64,000 bases of DNA. Source: Microbacterium sp. AG1240 (lineage in GTDB: Bacteria > Actinomycetota > Actinomycetes > Actinomycetales > Microbacteriaceae). Position 1 is the stretch's first letter. Each line of letters starts with the position of its first letter. Below, one piece after another: positions 41,067 through 50,461 of this stretch. Position numbers and translations under genes: made by a program. The stretch is taken from contig NZ_RBXJ01000004.1 of the NCBI RefSeq assembly GCF_003635115.1, forward strand, positions 62,001 through 126,000, read 5' to 3'. The notes below the pieces were generated by a model that was not told the origin of the DNA, did no database searches, and saw only the letters and a list, made by a program, of their open reading frames with translations.

Positions 41067-42230
41067 ATGAGCCAGAACCAGAACTACCTCGCCGTGATCA
41101 AGGTCGTCGGCGTGGGCGGCGGCGGCGTCAACGCGGTCAACCGCATGATCGAGCTCGGACTGCGCGGGGTCGAGTTCATCGCGATCAACACCGACGCGCA
41201 GGCGCTGCTCATGAGCGACGCCGACGTGAAGCTCGACGTGGGCCGAGAGCTCACTCGCGGACTCGGCGCGGGCGCCGACCCCGAGGTGGGCCGCCGTGCT
41301 GCCGAAGACCACGCCGAGGAGATCGAAGAGGCCCTCTCGGGCGCCGACATGGTCTTCGTGACCGCCGGAGAAGGCGGCGGCACCGGCACGGGCGGCGCGC
41401 CGGTCGTGGCCCGCATCGCGAAGTCGATCGGTGCGCTCACCATCGGTGTCGTCACCAAGCCCTTCTCGTTCGAGGGACGTCGTCGCCAGAGCCAGGCCGA
41501 GGCGGGTGTCACGAAGCTCAAGGAAGAGGTCGACACCCTCATCGTGGTCCCCAACGACCGACTCCTCGAGATCAGCGACCGCGGCATCTCGATGATCGAG
41601 GCGTTCGCCACCGCCGACCAGGTGCTCCTGGCCGGTGTGCAGGGCATCACCGACCTCATCACGACCCCCGGTCTCATCAACCTCGACTTCGCCGACGTCA
41701 AGTCGGTCATGCAGGGGGCGGGGTCGGCCCTGATGGGCATCGGCTCGGCCCGGGGCGCCGACAGGGCGATCAAGGCCGCCGAGCTCGCCGTCGAATCGCC
41801 TCTGCTCGAAGCGTCGATCGAGGGTGCGCACGGCGTGCTGCTGTCGATCCAGGGCGGTTCGAACCTCGGCATCTTCGAGATCAACGACGCCGCGCAGCTC
41901 GTCAAGGAGGCCGCGCACCCCGAGGCCAACATCATCTTCGGAACGGTCATCGACGACACCCTCGGCGACGAGGTGCGTGTGACCGTGATCGCCGCCGGTT
42001 TCGACGGGGGAGAGCCGTCGTTGCGGATCGACCCGGTCGTCGCGCAGCGCACCCCGGTGCCGCCGGCGCTGCCCAGCGTCCCCGCCGCCGACGAGGCGTC
42101 GCGCGAGCGCGACACCGTCGTGGAGGAGAAGAAGAAGGAGACGGTCCCGGTCACCGCCAACGTTCCCGAGCCGGCGTACGACTCGGCGTTCGGCGACGAC
42201 GACCTCGACATCCCCGACTTCCTGAAATGA
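41067..42230 (+). CDS. ftsZ: tubulin-like division GTPase FtsZ
   Basis: FtsZ forms the Z-ring. The 387 residues contain the tubulin signature [13 protein letters not shown], preceded by FVTAGEG, and the T7 loop [11 protein letters not shown] with the catalytic acids. A variable linker rich in Glu/Lys ends in the conserved peptide [10 protein letters not shown], which binds SepF and FtsW in actinobacteria; sepF is encoded two genes on. Start is ATG after GGAGG at 41057. A 158-base leader separates it from ftsQ, with the hairpin and inverted repeat noted, implying its own control. Confidence 0.97.
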   Translation: MSQNQNYLAVIKVVGVGGGGVNAVNRMIELGLRGVEFIAINTDAQALLMSDADVKLDVGRELTRGLGAGADPEVGRRAAEDHAEEIEEALSGADMVFVTAGEGGGTGTGGAPVVARIAKSIGALTIGVVTKPFSFEGRRRQSQAEAGVTKLKEEVDTLIVVPNDRLLEISDRGISMIEAFATADQVLLAGVQGITDLITTPGLINLDFADVKSVMQGAGSALMGIGSARGADRAIKAAELAVESPLLEASIEGAHGVLLSIQGGSNLGIFEINDAAQLVKEAAHPEANIIFGTVIDDTLGDEVRVTVIAAGFDGGEPSLRIDPVVAQRTPVPPALPSVPAADEASRERDTVVEEKKKETVPVTANVPEPAYDSAFGDDDLDIPDFLK

Positions 42231-42237
42231 CCCCGGC

Positions 42238-42260
42238 GCCGCGGGTGCGAAGCCCGCGGC
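42238..42260 (+). terminator. hairpin after ftsZ
   Basis: A perfect 8-bp stem (42238-42245 with 42253-42260) with a 7-base loop lies where pgeF (yfiH) is found in many relatives. No T-run follows, so it may be a weak terminator or processing site. Confidence 0.45.
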
Positions 42261-42277
42261 GATCGAGAAGGAGTGAC

Positions 42278-42967
42278 GTGGACGATCAGCTCGCCGAGCG
42301 GCTCGCCGCCGTCGACGCGCGAATCGCCGACGCCGCGCGCGCGGCGCATCGTGATCCGGCGGGGATCACCCGCATCGTCGTGACGAAGTTCCACCCGGCG
42401 AGCCTCGTCGAGGAGCTCCATGCCCTCGGGGTGCGCGACGTCGGAGAGAACCGCCAGCAGGAGCTCACGTCGAAGCGGGGCGAGGTCGGTCCGCTCGACG
42501 GGCTCTCCTGGCACTTCATCGGACAGGCTCAGACGAACAAGGCGCGAGCCGTGCGCGAAGCGGCCTCCGTCGTCCACTCGGTCGATCGCGCGCGGATCGC
42601 CGACGCCTTGAATGCTGCGGGCACCCCGGGGCGCGAGGTGCTCGACGTCCTCGTGCAGGTCAACCTCACCGACGACGTCGGCCGGGGCGGAGTGTCTCCC
42701 GATGGCGTCGTCGAGCTGGCCGACTACGTCGCCGGTCTCGCCGGGCTCCGCCTCAGGGGAGTGATGGCCGTCGCCCCGCTCGACGAGGAGCCCGCTCGTG
42801 CGTTCGAGCGTCTCGCCGAGGCCAGTGCGAGGCTGCGCTCGATCGTTCCCGACTCCGACTGGATCTCAGCCGGAATGACCGCAGATTTTCCCGAGGCGAT
42901 CTCGATGGGTGCGACACACCTACGGATCGGCTCGGCAATAACGGGTCCGCGCCCTACTCGCGGATAG
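42278..42967 (+). CDS. YggS-family pyridoxal-phosphate homeostasis protein
   Basis: The gene encodes 229 residues as a single-domain PLP-binding TIM barrel. The PLP Lys is in [30 protein letters not shown] follows, then [13 protein letters not shown] and [14 protein letters not shown] at the phosphate-binding end. YggS/YlmE proteins balance cytosolic PLP and amino-acid pools and have no known catalysis. The start is GTG after GAAGGAG. It sits between ftsZ and sepF, as in Rv2148c; the pgeF gene that usually separates it from ftsZ is absent. Confidence 0.9.
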   Translation: MDDQLAERLAAVDARIADAARAAHRDPAGITRIVVTKFHPASLVEELHALGVRDVGENRQQELTSKRGEVGPLDGLSWHFIGQAQTNKARAVREAASVVHSVDRARIADALNAAGTPGREVLDVLVQVNLTDDVGRGGVSPDGVVELADYVAGLAGLRLRGVMAVAPLDEEPARAFERLAEASARLRSIVPDSDWISAGMTADFPEAISMGATHLRIGSAITGPRPTRG

Positions 42968-42998
42968 CCTCAAACCACACGAGCGAACGGAGGATGCG

Positions 42999-43475
42999 AT
43001 GTCGAACCCGCTCAAGAAAACCATGGTGTACCTGGGCCTCGCCGACGAGGAGGAGACGTTCGATGAGCCGGCACCGCAGCCCACGAGCCGCAAGCAGCAG
43101 CCCGCAGCCGTCGAGAAGACGGCGACGGTGACCCCGTTGCACCGGCCGACCGTCGTGCGCCAGCCCACCGCCGGACCAATCAGCGAGATCCTGACGGTGC
43201 ACCCCAAGCAGTACCGGGATGCCCAGACGATCGCCGAGAACTTCCGCGACGGCATCCCCGTGATCATCAACCTCTCGCAGATGTCGGACGCCGATGCGCG
43301 TCGTCTCATCGACTTCGCGAGCGGTCTGTCCCTGGGCCTCTACGGTCGCATCGAGCGCGTCACGAGCAAGGTGTTCCTGCTGTCTCCCGAGAACGTCGCC
43401 GTCTCCGGCGAAGGTGCGGTCGCGCAGGCCGACCCCGAGGCGACGCCGTTCGCCCCGGCGTCGTTCACCCCGTAA
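42999..43475 (+). CDS. sepF: cell division protein SepF
   Basis: SepF anchors FtsZ to the membrane in actinobacteria, which lack FtsA. The 158 residues begin with the membrane-binding helix ([19 protein letters not shown]), continue with a Gln/Pro linker, and end in the conserved core ([20 protein letters not shown], then [20 protein letters not shown]), the FtsZ-binding dimer domain. GGAGG precedes the ATG. It is probably in one transcript with the yggS-like gene and yggT. Confidence 0.95.
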   Translation: MSNPLKKTMVYLGLADEEETFDEPAPQPTSRKQQPAAVEKTATVTPLHRPTVVRQPTAGPISEILTVHPKQYRDAQTIAENFRDGIPVIINLSQMSDADARRLIDFASGLSLGLYGRIERVTSKVFLLSPENVAVSGEGAVAQADPEATPFAPASFTP

Positions 43476-43481
43476 TCCACG

Positions 43482-43781
43482 GTGAACGTCGTCGGCCTCG
43501 TCGCCTCGATCCTCAACGTCCTGCTGTTCCTCTACGTGCTCGTGCTTCTTGCACGACTCGTGCTGGAGTACATCCCGATGTTCAACAGATCGTGGCGGCC
43601 GACCGGAGCCGGTCTGGTGGCGGCGGAGCTCGTGTACACCGTCACCGACCCGCCCATCAAGCTGTTCCGCCGGTTCATCCCGCCCCTGCGGGTGGGGCCG
43701 GTGGCCATCGATTTCGCCTTCATGCTGACGATGCTGCTCTGCTTCATCCTGCTCAGCGTCACCCGCGCGCTCGCGTCGTGA
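43482..43781 (+). CDS. YggT-family membrane protein
   Basis: The gene encodes 99 residues with two membrane spans (VASILNVLLFLYVLVLLARL and VAIDFAFMLTMLLCFILLSV) joined by the conserved YggT loop (VYTVTDPPIKLFRRFIPP). The family is linked to division, osmotic tolerance and envelope integrity, but its molecular role is not settled. It lies between sepF and divIVA as in Rv2146c. Confidence 0.9.
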   Translation: MNVVGLVASILNVLLFLYVLVLLARLVLEYIPMFNRSWRPTGAGLVAAELVYTVTDPPIKLFRRFIPPLRVGPVAIDFAFMLTMLLCFILLSVTRALAS

Positions 43782-43845
43782 ACTGACGCGTCGCCGACGC
43801 GCCGCAACCCGGATCGGCACTTCGACATGCCGTTGAGGCTGAGAC

Positions 43846-43851
43846 TATGCT
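43846..43851 (+). promoter_or_regulatory. candidate divIVA -10
   Basis: TATGCT lies 77 bases before the divIVA ATG, leaving a leader with GAAGAGG as ribosome site. No convincing -35 is seen. Confidence 0.4.
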
Positions 43852-43927
43852 GGTCCGAAGCGGCACGCGGCGGTGTGCCACCCCCGACATCGGCCCCGCG
43901 ACCAGATCTCTCGGAAGAGGAACCACC

Positions 43928-44551
43928 ATGGCATTGACACCCGATGACGTCGTCACGAAGCAGTTTCAGCACGTCCGCTTCAAAGAGGGTTTCGACCCCG
44001 ACGAGGTCGACGACTTCCTCGACGAGATCGTCGTCGAGTGGCGCAAGACGATCGCCGAGAACGAAGAACTGAAGGCGAAGCTCGCCGCGTTCGAGTCCGG
44101 CGAGTCGGCCCCCGCTGCCGCCCCCGAGGCCGTCGAGGAGCCCGCCGCGGCGGAGCCCGTCGCCGAGGCGGAGGTCATCGAAGAGGTTCCCGCACCGGCG
44201 CCCGCAGTCTCGAACGAAGGCCCCGCCGCAGCATCCGCCGGAATCATCGAGCTGGCCCAGCGCCTGCACGACGAGCACGTCGCCGAGGGCAAGGCTCAGC
44301 GCGACCAGCTCATCTCCGACGCGCAGTCGCAGGCCGCGAGCATCGTGAACGAGGCCGAGGCGAAGGGCCGCGAAGAGATGGCACGCCTCGACCGCGAGCG
44401 CGCCACCCTCGAGACCCGCATCACCGAGCTGCGCACGTTCGAGCGCGACTACCGCACGCAGCTGCGCAGCTACATCGAGGGCAAGCTCCGCGACCTCGAC
44501 ACCACCGCCACGCCGTCGGGTTCCACCCCGGTTTCGGCGATCGGTCTCTAG
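43928..44551 (+). CDS. divIVA: polar growth protein DivIVA / Wag31
   Basis: This coiled-coil protein gathers at curved membrane of poles and septa and directs tip growth. The 207 residues start MALTPDDVVTKQFQHVRFKE, the membrane-binding DivIVA domain (~1-60), and pass through an Ala/Pro/Glu-rich insert (60-120) to a C-terminal coiled coil (~120-195). In mycobacteria Wag31 is phosphorylated by Ser/Thr kinases. A clear ribosome site GAAGAGG and a separate candidate promoter suggest expression partly independent of sepF/yggT. Confidence 0.95.
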   Translation: MALTPDDVVTKQFQHVRFKEGFDPDEVDDFLDEIVVEWRKTIAENEELKAKLAAFESGESAPAAAPEAVEEPAAAEPVAEAEVIEEVPAPAPAVSNEGPAAASAGIIELAQRLHDEHVAEGKAQRDQLISDAQSQAASIVNEAEAKGREEMARLDRERATLETRITELRTFERDYRTQLRSYIEGKLRDLDTTATPSGSTPVSAIGL

Positions 44552-44560
44552 GCCGGCTCG

Positions 44561-45193
44561 GTGCCACGCCGAGACCCCCTGCGTAAGGCGGCGGCCGGCG
44601 CCATCATCGCGATCCTCGCGGTGGTGGTGCTGGCCGCCGACCAGTTCGCGAAGTACCTCGCGATCGAGAACCTCCCGCCCGAACGGGTGGTTCCGGTACT
44701 GGGCGACTTCCTGCAGCTCTACCTGATCCGAAACCCCGGAGCGGCGTTCTCGCTGGGCGAGGGCGTCACCTGGATCTTCACCATCGCCCTCGCGGCCGTC
44801 GCCGTGGCGATCGTCTGGATCGCGGTCACCCGCCTGCGTTCGCGGGCATGGGCGATCGTGCTCGGTCTGCTGCTCGGCGGTGTGCTGGGCAATCTGACGG
44901 ATCGGCTCTTCCGCGAACCCGGATTCGCGGTCGGTCACGTCGTCGACTACATCTCCACCCCGTGGATGATGCCGGCGATCTACAACATCGCCGACATGTT
45001 CATCGTCACGATGATGATCGGCGTCGCCATCATCGTTCTCGTCGGTCTGCGCTTCGACGGCACCCGTGAGCCGCGTCGCGGGTCGGACGACGCCGAGGCC
45101 GACGCATCCGACCCCGCCTCCGACACTACGGCGGCCGGAACCGGCGCACCGGCGCCCGGCGCCGTCGAACCCGGCGACCCGGCCGGGCGCTGA
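44561..45193 (+). CDS. lspA: signal peptidase II
   Basis: This membrane aspartyl protease cuts signal peptides of lipoproteins before the modified Cys. The 210 residues hold four membrane segments, [10 protein letters not shown], and the catalytic Asp blocks GNLTDRLFR and YNIADMFI. The second block usually reads FNxADxxI, so the fold is standard. A ~50-residue disordered C-terminal tail is extra relative to E. coli LspA. CtaC, encoded at 57,162, is a likely substrate. The start is GTG nine bases after divIVA; rluD begins two bases after its stop. Confidence 0.93.
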   Translation: MPRRDPLRKAAAGAIIAILAVVVLAADQFAKYLAIENLPPERVVPVLGDFLQLYLIRNPGAAFSLGEGVTWIFTIALAAVAVAIVWIAVTRLRSRAWAIVLGLLLGGVLGNLTDRLFREPGFAVGHVVDYISTPWMMPAIYNIADMFIVTMMIGVAIIVLVGLRFDGTREPRRGSDDAEADASDPASDTTAAGTGAPAPGAVEPGDPAGR

Positions 45194-45195
45194 CC

Positions 45196-46116
45196 GTGGA
45201 GTCGCGCTCGCTCCCGGTTCCCGACGGGCTCGACGGCACGCGCGTCGACGCGGCCCTGGCAAAGATGCTCGGCTTCTCGCGCACGTTCGCCGCGGAGGTC
45301 GCCGACGCCGGCGGGGTGACCCAGGACGGCCGGGCGGTCGAGAAGTCGGACCGCCTCCGCGCGGGCGCCTGGCTGAGCGTCGAGTGGACGCCCCGGCGCG
45401 AACCCGAGATCGTCCCCACCGCCGTCCCCGACCTCGGCATCGTGTACGACGACGACGACATGGTCGTGGTGGACAAACCGGCCGGCGTCGCGGCGCACCC
45501 GTCGGTCGGCTGGGAGGGGCCGACGGTGCTGGGCGCCCTCGCGGCGGCGGGCTTCCGCATCGCCACGACCGGTGCCGCCGAGCGGCAGGGCGTCGTGCAC
45601 CGCCTGGACGTCGGCACGAGCGGGCTCATGGTGGTCGCGAAGAGCGAGAACGCCTACACCGCTCTGAAGCGTGCCTTCAAAGAGCGTGAGGTGGAGAAGA
45701 TCTATCACGCGATCGTTCAGGGGCACCCCGACCCGCTCTCGGGCACGATCGACGCGCCCATCGGCCGTCACCCCACGCACTCCTGGAAGTTCGCGGTCAC
45801 CCCGTCGGGCAAGGACTCCGTCACGCACTACGAGACGATCGAGGCGTTCCCGGGGGCCTCGTTGCTCGAGATCCACCTCGAGACCGGTCGCACCCACCAG
45901 ATCCGCGTGCACATGGCGGCCCACCGGCATCCGTGCGTCGGCGACCCGTTGTACGGCGCCGACCCCACGATCTCCGCCCGCCTCGGGCTCACCCGGCAGT
46001 GGTTGCACGCCCATCGTCTCGCCTTCGCGCACCCCGCGACCGGCGAGTGGTCGACCTTCTCCTCCGACTACCCCGCGGATCTTGCCCGCGCGCTCGAGAT
46101 CCTCCGCGCCGACTGA
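45196..46116 (+). CDS. rluD: 23S rRNA pseudouridine synthase, RluD family
   Basis: The gene encodes 306 residues. An N-terminal S4 RNA-binding domain ([20 protein letters not shown]) is followed by the catalytic domain. The active-site Asp is in [13 protein letters not shown] (usual form HRLDxxTSG), and the uracil-binding end is [16 protein letters not shown]. RluD modifies helix 69 of 23S rRNA; related RluA/RluC enzymes act elsewhere, so the exact site is inferred. It is coupled to lspA, as in mycobacteria (Rv1539-Rv1540). Confidence 0.9.
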   Translation: MESRSLPVPDGLDGTRVDAALAKMLGFSRTFAAEVADAGGVTQDGRAVEKSDRLRAGAWLSVEWTPRREPEIVPTAVPDLGIVYDDDDMVVVDKPAGVAAHPSVGWEGPTVLGALAAAGFRIATTGAAERQGVVHRLDVGTSGLMVVAKSENAYTALKRAFKEREVEKIYHAIVQGHPDPLSGTIDAPIGRHPTHSWKFAVTPSGKDSVTHYETIEAFPGASLLEIHLETGRTHQIRVHMAAHRHPCVGDPLYGADPTISARLGLTRQWLHAHRLAFAHPATGEWSTFSSDYPADLARALEILRAD

Positions 46117-46135
46117 CCCGCCCTCTCGCAGGAAT

Positions 46136-46196
46136 GTGGCGCATTCCGGCGAATGACCGCAGCGGACGCTGGGGTCATACGCCGGAAAGTGGCGCA
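46136..46196. terminator. imperfect hairpin flanked by direct repeats
   Basis: The arms are TTCCGGC plus TGACC (46144-46158) pairing with GGTCA plus GCCGGAA (46173-46187). GTGGCGCA occurs as a direct repeat on both sides (46136 and 46189). It lies between convergent rluD and Nudix genes; the likely role is termination. Confidence 0.5.
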
Positions 46197-46268
46197 GTCG
46201 CTCGTCGAAGGGCCGGACGGATGCTGCGCACGGCGACGACGTCGTCGGATCGAGGTCGTCGGAGGCGC

Positions 46269-46742
46269 TCAGGCGCCCTGCTCGAACCGCGCCTCGGGGC
46301 GGTCGTCGAGGGCCGACGCGATCCGGGCGCGCATCTCGTCGCCGACGTCGGTGGGGTCGTCGAGGCGGTACCAGCCGACCTCGGTCATCTCGCCGTCCGC
46401 CGGGTACGGATCACCCGAGACCCAGCTGCAGCGGAAGGTCAGATCGAGGTAGTCGCTCTGGTCGCCGTTGTCGTAGGTGACCCGAGGGATCTGGTGCACC
46501 CAGCTCAGGCGATCGGCGCGGATCACGACGCCCGCCTCCTCCAGAGCCTCCCGGCACGCGGCATCGGCGGGTTCCTCTCCCGGGTCCACGATGCCGGTGA
46601 CGGGCGTCAGTGCGCCGTTGTCGGACCGGCGGCCGAGGAGCACCTCGTCGGCGCGGACGATCACGGCGGTGACGCCGACGAGGGGGAGCGGGCGCGTGCC
46701 GACCAGCTCACGCAGTTCGAGCACGAAATCGGGGGTGGGCAT
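46269..46742 (-). CDS. Nudix hydrolase
   Basis: The gene encodes 157 residues with a complete Nudix box, GIVDPGEEPADAACREALEE then AGV, matching GX5EX7REUXEEXGU; the REUxEE glutamates bind the catalytic metal. It cleaves a nucleoside-diphosphate-linked substrate, unknown here. There is no added domain. The ATG at 46742 is leaderless, with TACCGT six bases upstream, back to back with the dnaE promoter. Confidence 0.9.
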   Translation of the reverse strand: MPTPDFVLELRELVGTRPLPLVGVTAVIVRADEVLLGRRSDNGALTPVTGIVDPGEEPADAACREALEEAGVVIRADRLSWVHQIPRVTYDNGDQSDYLDLTFRCSWVSGDPYPADGEMTEVGWYRLDDPTDVGDEMRARIASALDDRPEARFEQGA

Positions 46743-46748
46743 GCCACA

Positions 46749-46754
46749 ACGGTA
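46749..46754 (-). promoter_or_regulatory. -10 hexamer of leaderless Nudix promoter
   Basis: On the minus strand TACCGT ends six bases before the ATG at 46742. Confidence 0.5.
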
Positions 46755-46786
46755 GCGGGGAGGGCGACCGTGTCTGAGCCCGAACG

Positions 46787-46792
46787 TAGACT
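46787..46792 (+). promoter_or_regulatory. -10 hexamer of leaderless dnaE promoter
   Basis: TAGACT ends six bases before the dnaE GTG. Only 32 bases separate it from the divergent Nudix -10. Confidence 0.55.
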
Positions 46793-46798
46793 CGGGAC

Positions 46799-49700
46799 GT
46801 GGCAGCAGACTCCTTCGTTCACCTCCATGTGCACAGCGAGTACTCGATGCTCGACGGCGCGGCCCGGATCGGGCCCATGGTCCAGGAGGCGGCCCGGCTC
46901 GAGATGCCGGCGATCGCCGTCACCGACCACGGCAACACCTTCGCGGCCTACGAGTTCTACAAGACCGCGAAAGACGCCGGCATCAAGCCGATCATCGGCA
47001 TCGAGGCCTACGTCACCCCGGGCACGCACCGCTCCGACAAGGCCCGCGTGCGGTGGGGCAGCCCCGAGCAGCAGAGCGACGACGTCTCGGGTTCGGGTGC
47101 GTACACCCACATGACCCTGCTCTCCGAGACCACCCAGGGCATGCACAACCTGTTCCGGTTGTCGTCGAAGGCGAGCATGGAGGGGTACTACTTCAAGCCC
47201 CGCATGGACCGCGAACTGCTCCAGACCTACTCCAAGGGGCTCATCGCCACCACCGGCTGCCCCTCGGGCGAGGTGCAGACCCGCCTGCGCCTCGGCCAGT
47301 ACGACGCCGCGAAGGCCGCCGCCGCCGAGTTCCAAGACATCTTCGGCCGCGACAACTACTTCGTCGAGATGATGGACCACGGCCTCTCGATCGAGCGGCG
47401 CGTCATGGGCGATCTGCTGAAGATCGCGAAGGAACTCAACATCCCGCTCGTCGGCACGAACGACCTGCACTACACGCACCAGCACGACGCGACGAGTCAC
47501 GCCGCGCTTCTCTGCGTGCAGTCCGGATCCACCCTCGACGACCCGAAACGCTTCAAGTTCGACGGCGACGGCTACTACGTCAAGACCGCCGCCGAGATGC
47601 GGCAGGTCTTCCGCGACCACCCCGAGGCCTGCGACAACACGCTCCTCATCGCCGAGCGCTGCGACGTCGAGTTCGACACCTCGGCCAACTACATGCCGCG
47701 TTTCCCCGTGCCCGCGGGCGAGACCGAAGAGTCGTGGTTCGTCAAAGAGGTCGAGAAGGGCCTCGAATACCGCTACCCCGAGGGCATCTCCGACGAGGTG
47801 CGCAAGCAGGCCGAGTACGAGACCGGCGTCATCGTGCAGATGGGCTTCCCCGGTTACTTCCTCGTCGTCGCCGACTTCATCAACTGGGCGAAGGAGAACG
47901 GCATCCGCGTCGGGCCCGGGCGAGGCTCCGGTGCGGGATCGATGGCGGCGTACGCGATGCGCATCACCGACCTCGACCCGTTGCAGCACGGTCTGATCTT
48001 CGAGCGCTTCCTCAACCCCGACCGCGTCTCGATGCCCGACTTCGATGTCGACTTCGACGACCGCCGCCGCGGCGAGGTCATCCAGTACGTCACCGAGAAG
48101 TACGGCAGCGAGCGGGTCGCCCAGATCGTGACTTACGGCACCATCAAGGCGAAGCAGGCGCTGAAAGACGCCGGGCGCGTGCTCGGCTTCCCGTTCAGCA
48201 TGGGGGAGCGGCTCACCAAGGCCATGCCGCCGGCGGTGATGGGCAAAGACATGCCCCTCGGCGGCATGTTCGACAAGAACCACCCCCGGTACAAGGAGGC
48301 GTCGGAGTTCCGCACCGTCATCGAGACCGATGCCGAGGCCAAGACGGTCTTCGACACGGCGGTCGGCCTCGAGAACCTGAAGCGCCAGTGGGGCGTGCAC
48401 GCGGCCGGTGTCATCATGTCGAGCGAGCCGCTGATCGACATCATCCCGATCATGCGCCGCGAGCAGGACGGTCAGATCGTCACGCAGTTCGACTACCCCG
48501 CGTGCGAGTCGCTCGGCCTGATCAAGATGGACTTCCTGGGGTTGCGCAACCTCACGATCATCAACGACGCGCTCGACAACATCGAGGCGAACCGGGGTCA
48601 CCCGCTCGTTCTCGAAGACCTGCCCCTCGATGATCGCGGCGCCTACGACCTGCTCACGCGCGGTGATTCGCTCGGCGTGTTCCAGCTCGACGGCGGCCCC
48701 CTGCGGAGCCTCATGCGGCTCATGCGGCCCGACAACTTCGAAGACATTTCAGCCCTCATCGCGCTGTACCGTCCCGGTCCCATGGGCGCGAACTCGCACA
48801 TCAACTACGCGCTCCGTAAAACGGGCCAGCAAGAGATCACGCCGATCCACCCCGAGCTCGAAGAGGCGCTGTCCGACATCCTCGACACGAGCTACGGCCT
48901 GATCATCTACCAGGAGCAGGTGATGGCGATCGCGCAGCGCGTGGCCGGCTTCACCCTCGGCGAGGCCGACATCCTCCGCCGGGCGATGGGCAAGAAGAAG
49001 AAGTCCGAGCTCGACAAGCAGTACGCGGGCTTCGAGGGCGGCATGAAGAAAAACGGCTTCAGCGAAGCGGCCGTCAAGACCCTGTGGGACATCCTGCTGC
49101 CGTTCTCCGACTACGCCTTCAACAAGGCGCACTCGGCCGCCTACGGCATGATCTCGTACTGGACCGCCTACCTGAAGGCGCACTATCCGGCCGAGTACAT
49201 GGCAGCGCTGCTCACGAGCGTCGGCGACTCGAAAGACAAGATGGCCGTCTACCTCAACGAGTGCCGTCGCATGGGCATCAAGGTGCTGCCGCCCGACGTC
49301 GGTCAGTCGATCCGCTACTTCGCGGCCGTCGGCGAAGACATCCGCTTCGGACTCGGCGCGGTGCGCAACGTCGGCGCGAACGTGGTCGACGGAATCGTCG
49401 CGGCCCGCGCCGACGGACCCTTCACGTCGTTCCACGACTACCTCGCCCGCGTACCCGGGCCTGCAGCGAACAAGCGCACGGTCGAGTCGCTCATCAAGGC
49501 GGGTGCGTTCGACTCGATGGGTGCGACGCGCCGTGCGCTCCACGAGATCCACGAGGATGCTGCAGAAGCGGCGGTCGACGTGAAGCGGAAGGAAGCGACG
49601 GGGGCCATCGGCTTCGACTTCGACAGCCTGTACGACGAGGCCGAGGAGGCCGTCCCGGCCAAGGTTCCCGACCGTCCGGAGTGGACGAAGAAGGACAAGC

Positions 49701-50317
49701 TGGCCTTCGAGCGCGAGATGCTCGGCCTCTACGTGTCCGACCACCCGCTGGCCGGCCTCGAGGTGCCGCTCGCCAAGCACGCGTCGACCAGCATCCACGA
49801 CCTTCTGGCGTCGGAGAGCATCGAGGACGGCGATCAGGTGACCGTCGCGGGCCTGGTGACGAGCGTGCAGCACCGCGTGGCGAAGGCCAGCGGCAATCCC
49901 TACGGCATGATCACGGTCGAGGACTTCGACGGCGAGGTCACCGTCATGTTCATGGGCAAGACCTACCAGGAGTTCTCGCCCGTCCTCCAGCAGGACTCGA
50001 TCCTCGTGGTGCGGGGGCGCGTGTCCCGGCGCGACGACGGGCTGAACCTGCACGCGCAGTCGGCGCTGTCGCCCGACCTGGGCGCCGTGGATGCCGCCGG
50101 GCCGCTCGTGCTGCTGATGCCCGAGCAGCGTGCCACCGAGGTGCTCGTGAAAGACCTCGCGGAGGTGCTGGAGCGCCATCGCGGCGAGACCGAGGTGTCT
50201 CTCCGACTGCACCGGGGAGGCATGGCCAAGGTCTTCGAGGTGCCCCTGCCCGTGCGAGTCACCGCCGATCTGTACGGCGAGCTGAAGGGACTGCTGGGTC
50301 CGAACTGCCTCGGCTGA
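46799..50317 (+). CDS. dnaE: DNA polymerase III alpha subunit
   Basis: This is the replicative polymerase. The 1,172 residues have the family's length. The N-terminal PHP domain keeps its metal-binding motifs (VHLHVHSEYSMLDG, TDHGNTFAAY, ATTGCPSGEV, TNDLHYTHQHD), which in mycobacterial DnaE1 give the proofreading exonuclease. The palm follows (GPGRGSGAGSMAAYAM; PDFDVDFDDRRRGEV with the catalytic Asp triad), then the finger domain, a tandem helix-hairpin-helix, and an OB fold near 1,000 (VTVAGLVTSVQHR). It starts without a leader from GTG. Confidence 0.97.
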   Translation: MAADSFVHLHVHSEYSMLDGAARIGPMVQEAARLEMPAIAVTDHGNTFAAYEFYKTAKDAGIKPIIGIEAYVTPGTHRSDKARVRWGSPEQQSDDVSGSGAYTHMTLLSETTQGMHNLFRLSSKASMEGYYFKPRMDRELLQTYSKGLIATTGCPSGEVQTRLRLGQYDAAKAAAAEFQDIFGRDNYFVEMMDHGLSIERRVMGDLLKIAKELNIPLVGTNDLHYTHQHDATSHAALLCVQSGSTLDDPKRFKFDGDGYYVKTAAEMRQVFRDHPEACDNTLLIAERCDVEFDTSANYMPRFPVPAGETEESWFVKEVEKGLEYRYPEGISDEVRKQAEYETGVIVQMGFPGYFLVVADFINWAKENGIRVGPGRGSGAGSMAAYAMRITDLDPLQHGLIFERFLNPDRVSMPDFDVDFDDRRRGEVIQYVTEKYGSERVAQIVTYGTIKAKQALKDAGRVLGFPFSMGERLTKAMPPAVMGKDMPLGGMFDKNHPRYKEASEFRTVIETDAEAKTVFDTAVGLENLKRQWGVHAAGVIMSSEPLIDIIPIMRREQDGQIVTQFDYPACESLGLIKMDFLGLRNLTIINDALDNIEANRGHPLVLEDLPLDDRGAYDLLTRGDSLGVFQLDGGPLRSLMRLMRPDNFEDISALIALYRPGPMGANSHINYALRKTGQQEITPIHPELEEALSDILDTSYGLIIYQEQVMAIAQRVAGFTLGEADILRRAMGKKKKSELDKQYAGFEGGMKKNGFSEAAVKTLWDILLPFSDYAFNKAHSAAYGMISYWTAYLKAHYPAEYMAALLTSVGDSKDKMAVYLNECRRMGIKVLPPDVGQSIRYFAAVGEDIRFGLGAVRNVGANVVDGIVAARADGPFTSFHDYLARVPGPAANKRTVESLIKAGAFDSMGATRRALHEIHEDAAEAAVDVKRKEATGAIGFDFDSLYDEAEEAVPAKVPDRPEWTKKDKLAFEREMLGLYVSDHPLAGLEVPLAKHASTSIHDLLASESIEDGDQVTVAGLVTSVQHRVAKASGNPYGMITVEDFDGEVTVMFMGKTYQEFSPVLQQDSILVVRGRVSRRDDGLNLHAQSALSPDLGAVDAAGPLVLLMPEQRATEVLVKDLAEVLERHRGETEVSLRLHRGGMAKVFEVPLPVRVTADLYGELKGLLGPNCLG

Positions 50318-50413
50318 CATCCCGCCCGCGCGCAGCCCGTGAGCGTCTCGATCGTCGTCGCCGAGAGTGACGCCGAACGTCGCGCCGCGCAGGGATTCGA
50401 CACGACGCGCGAC

Positions 50414-50419
50414 TAAGAT
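50414..50419 (+). promoter_or_regulatory. candidate -10 of the membrane-protein gene
   Basis: TAAGAT lies 42 bases before the GTG at 50462, leaving a leader with GAGAGGA as ribosome site. Confidence 0.4.
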
Positions 50420-50461
50420 CGGACGGCGCGCACCCCCGGCGCAACAGCGGAGAGGACCATC

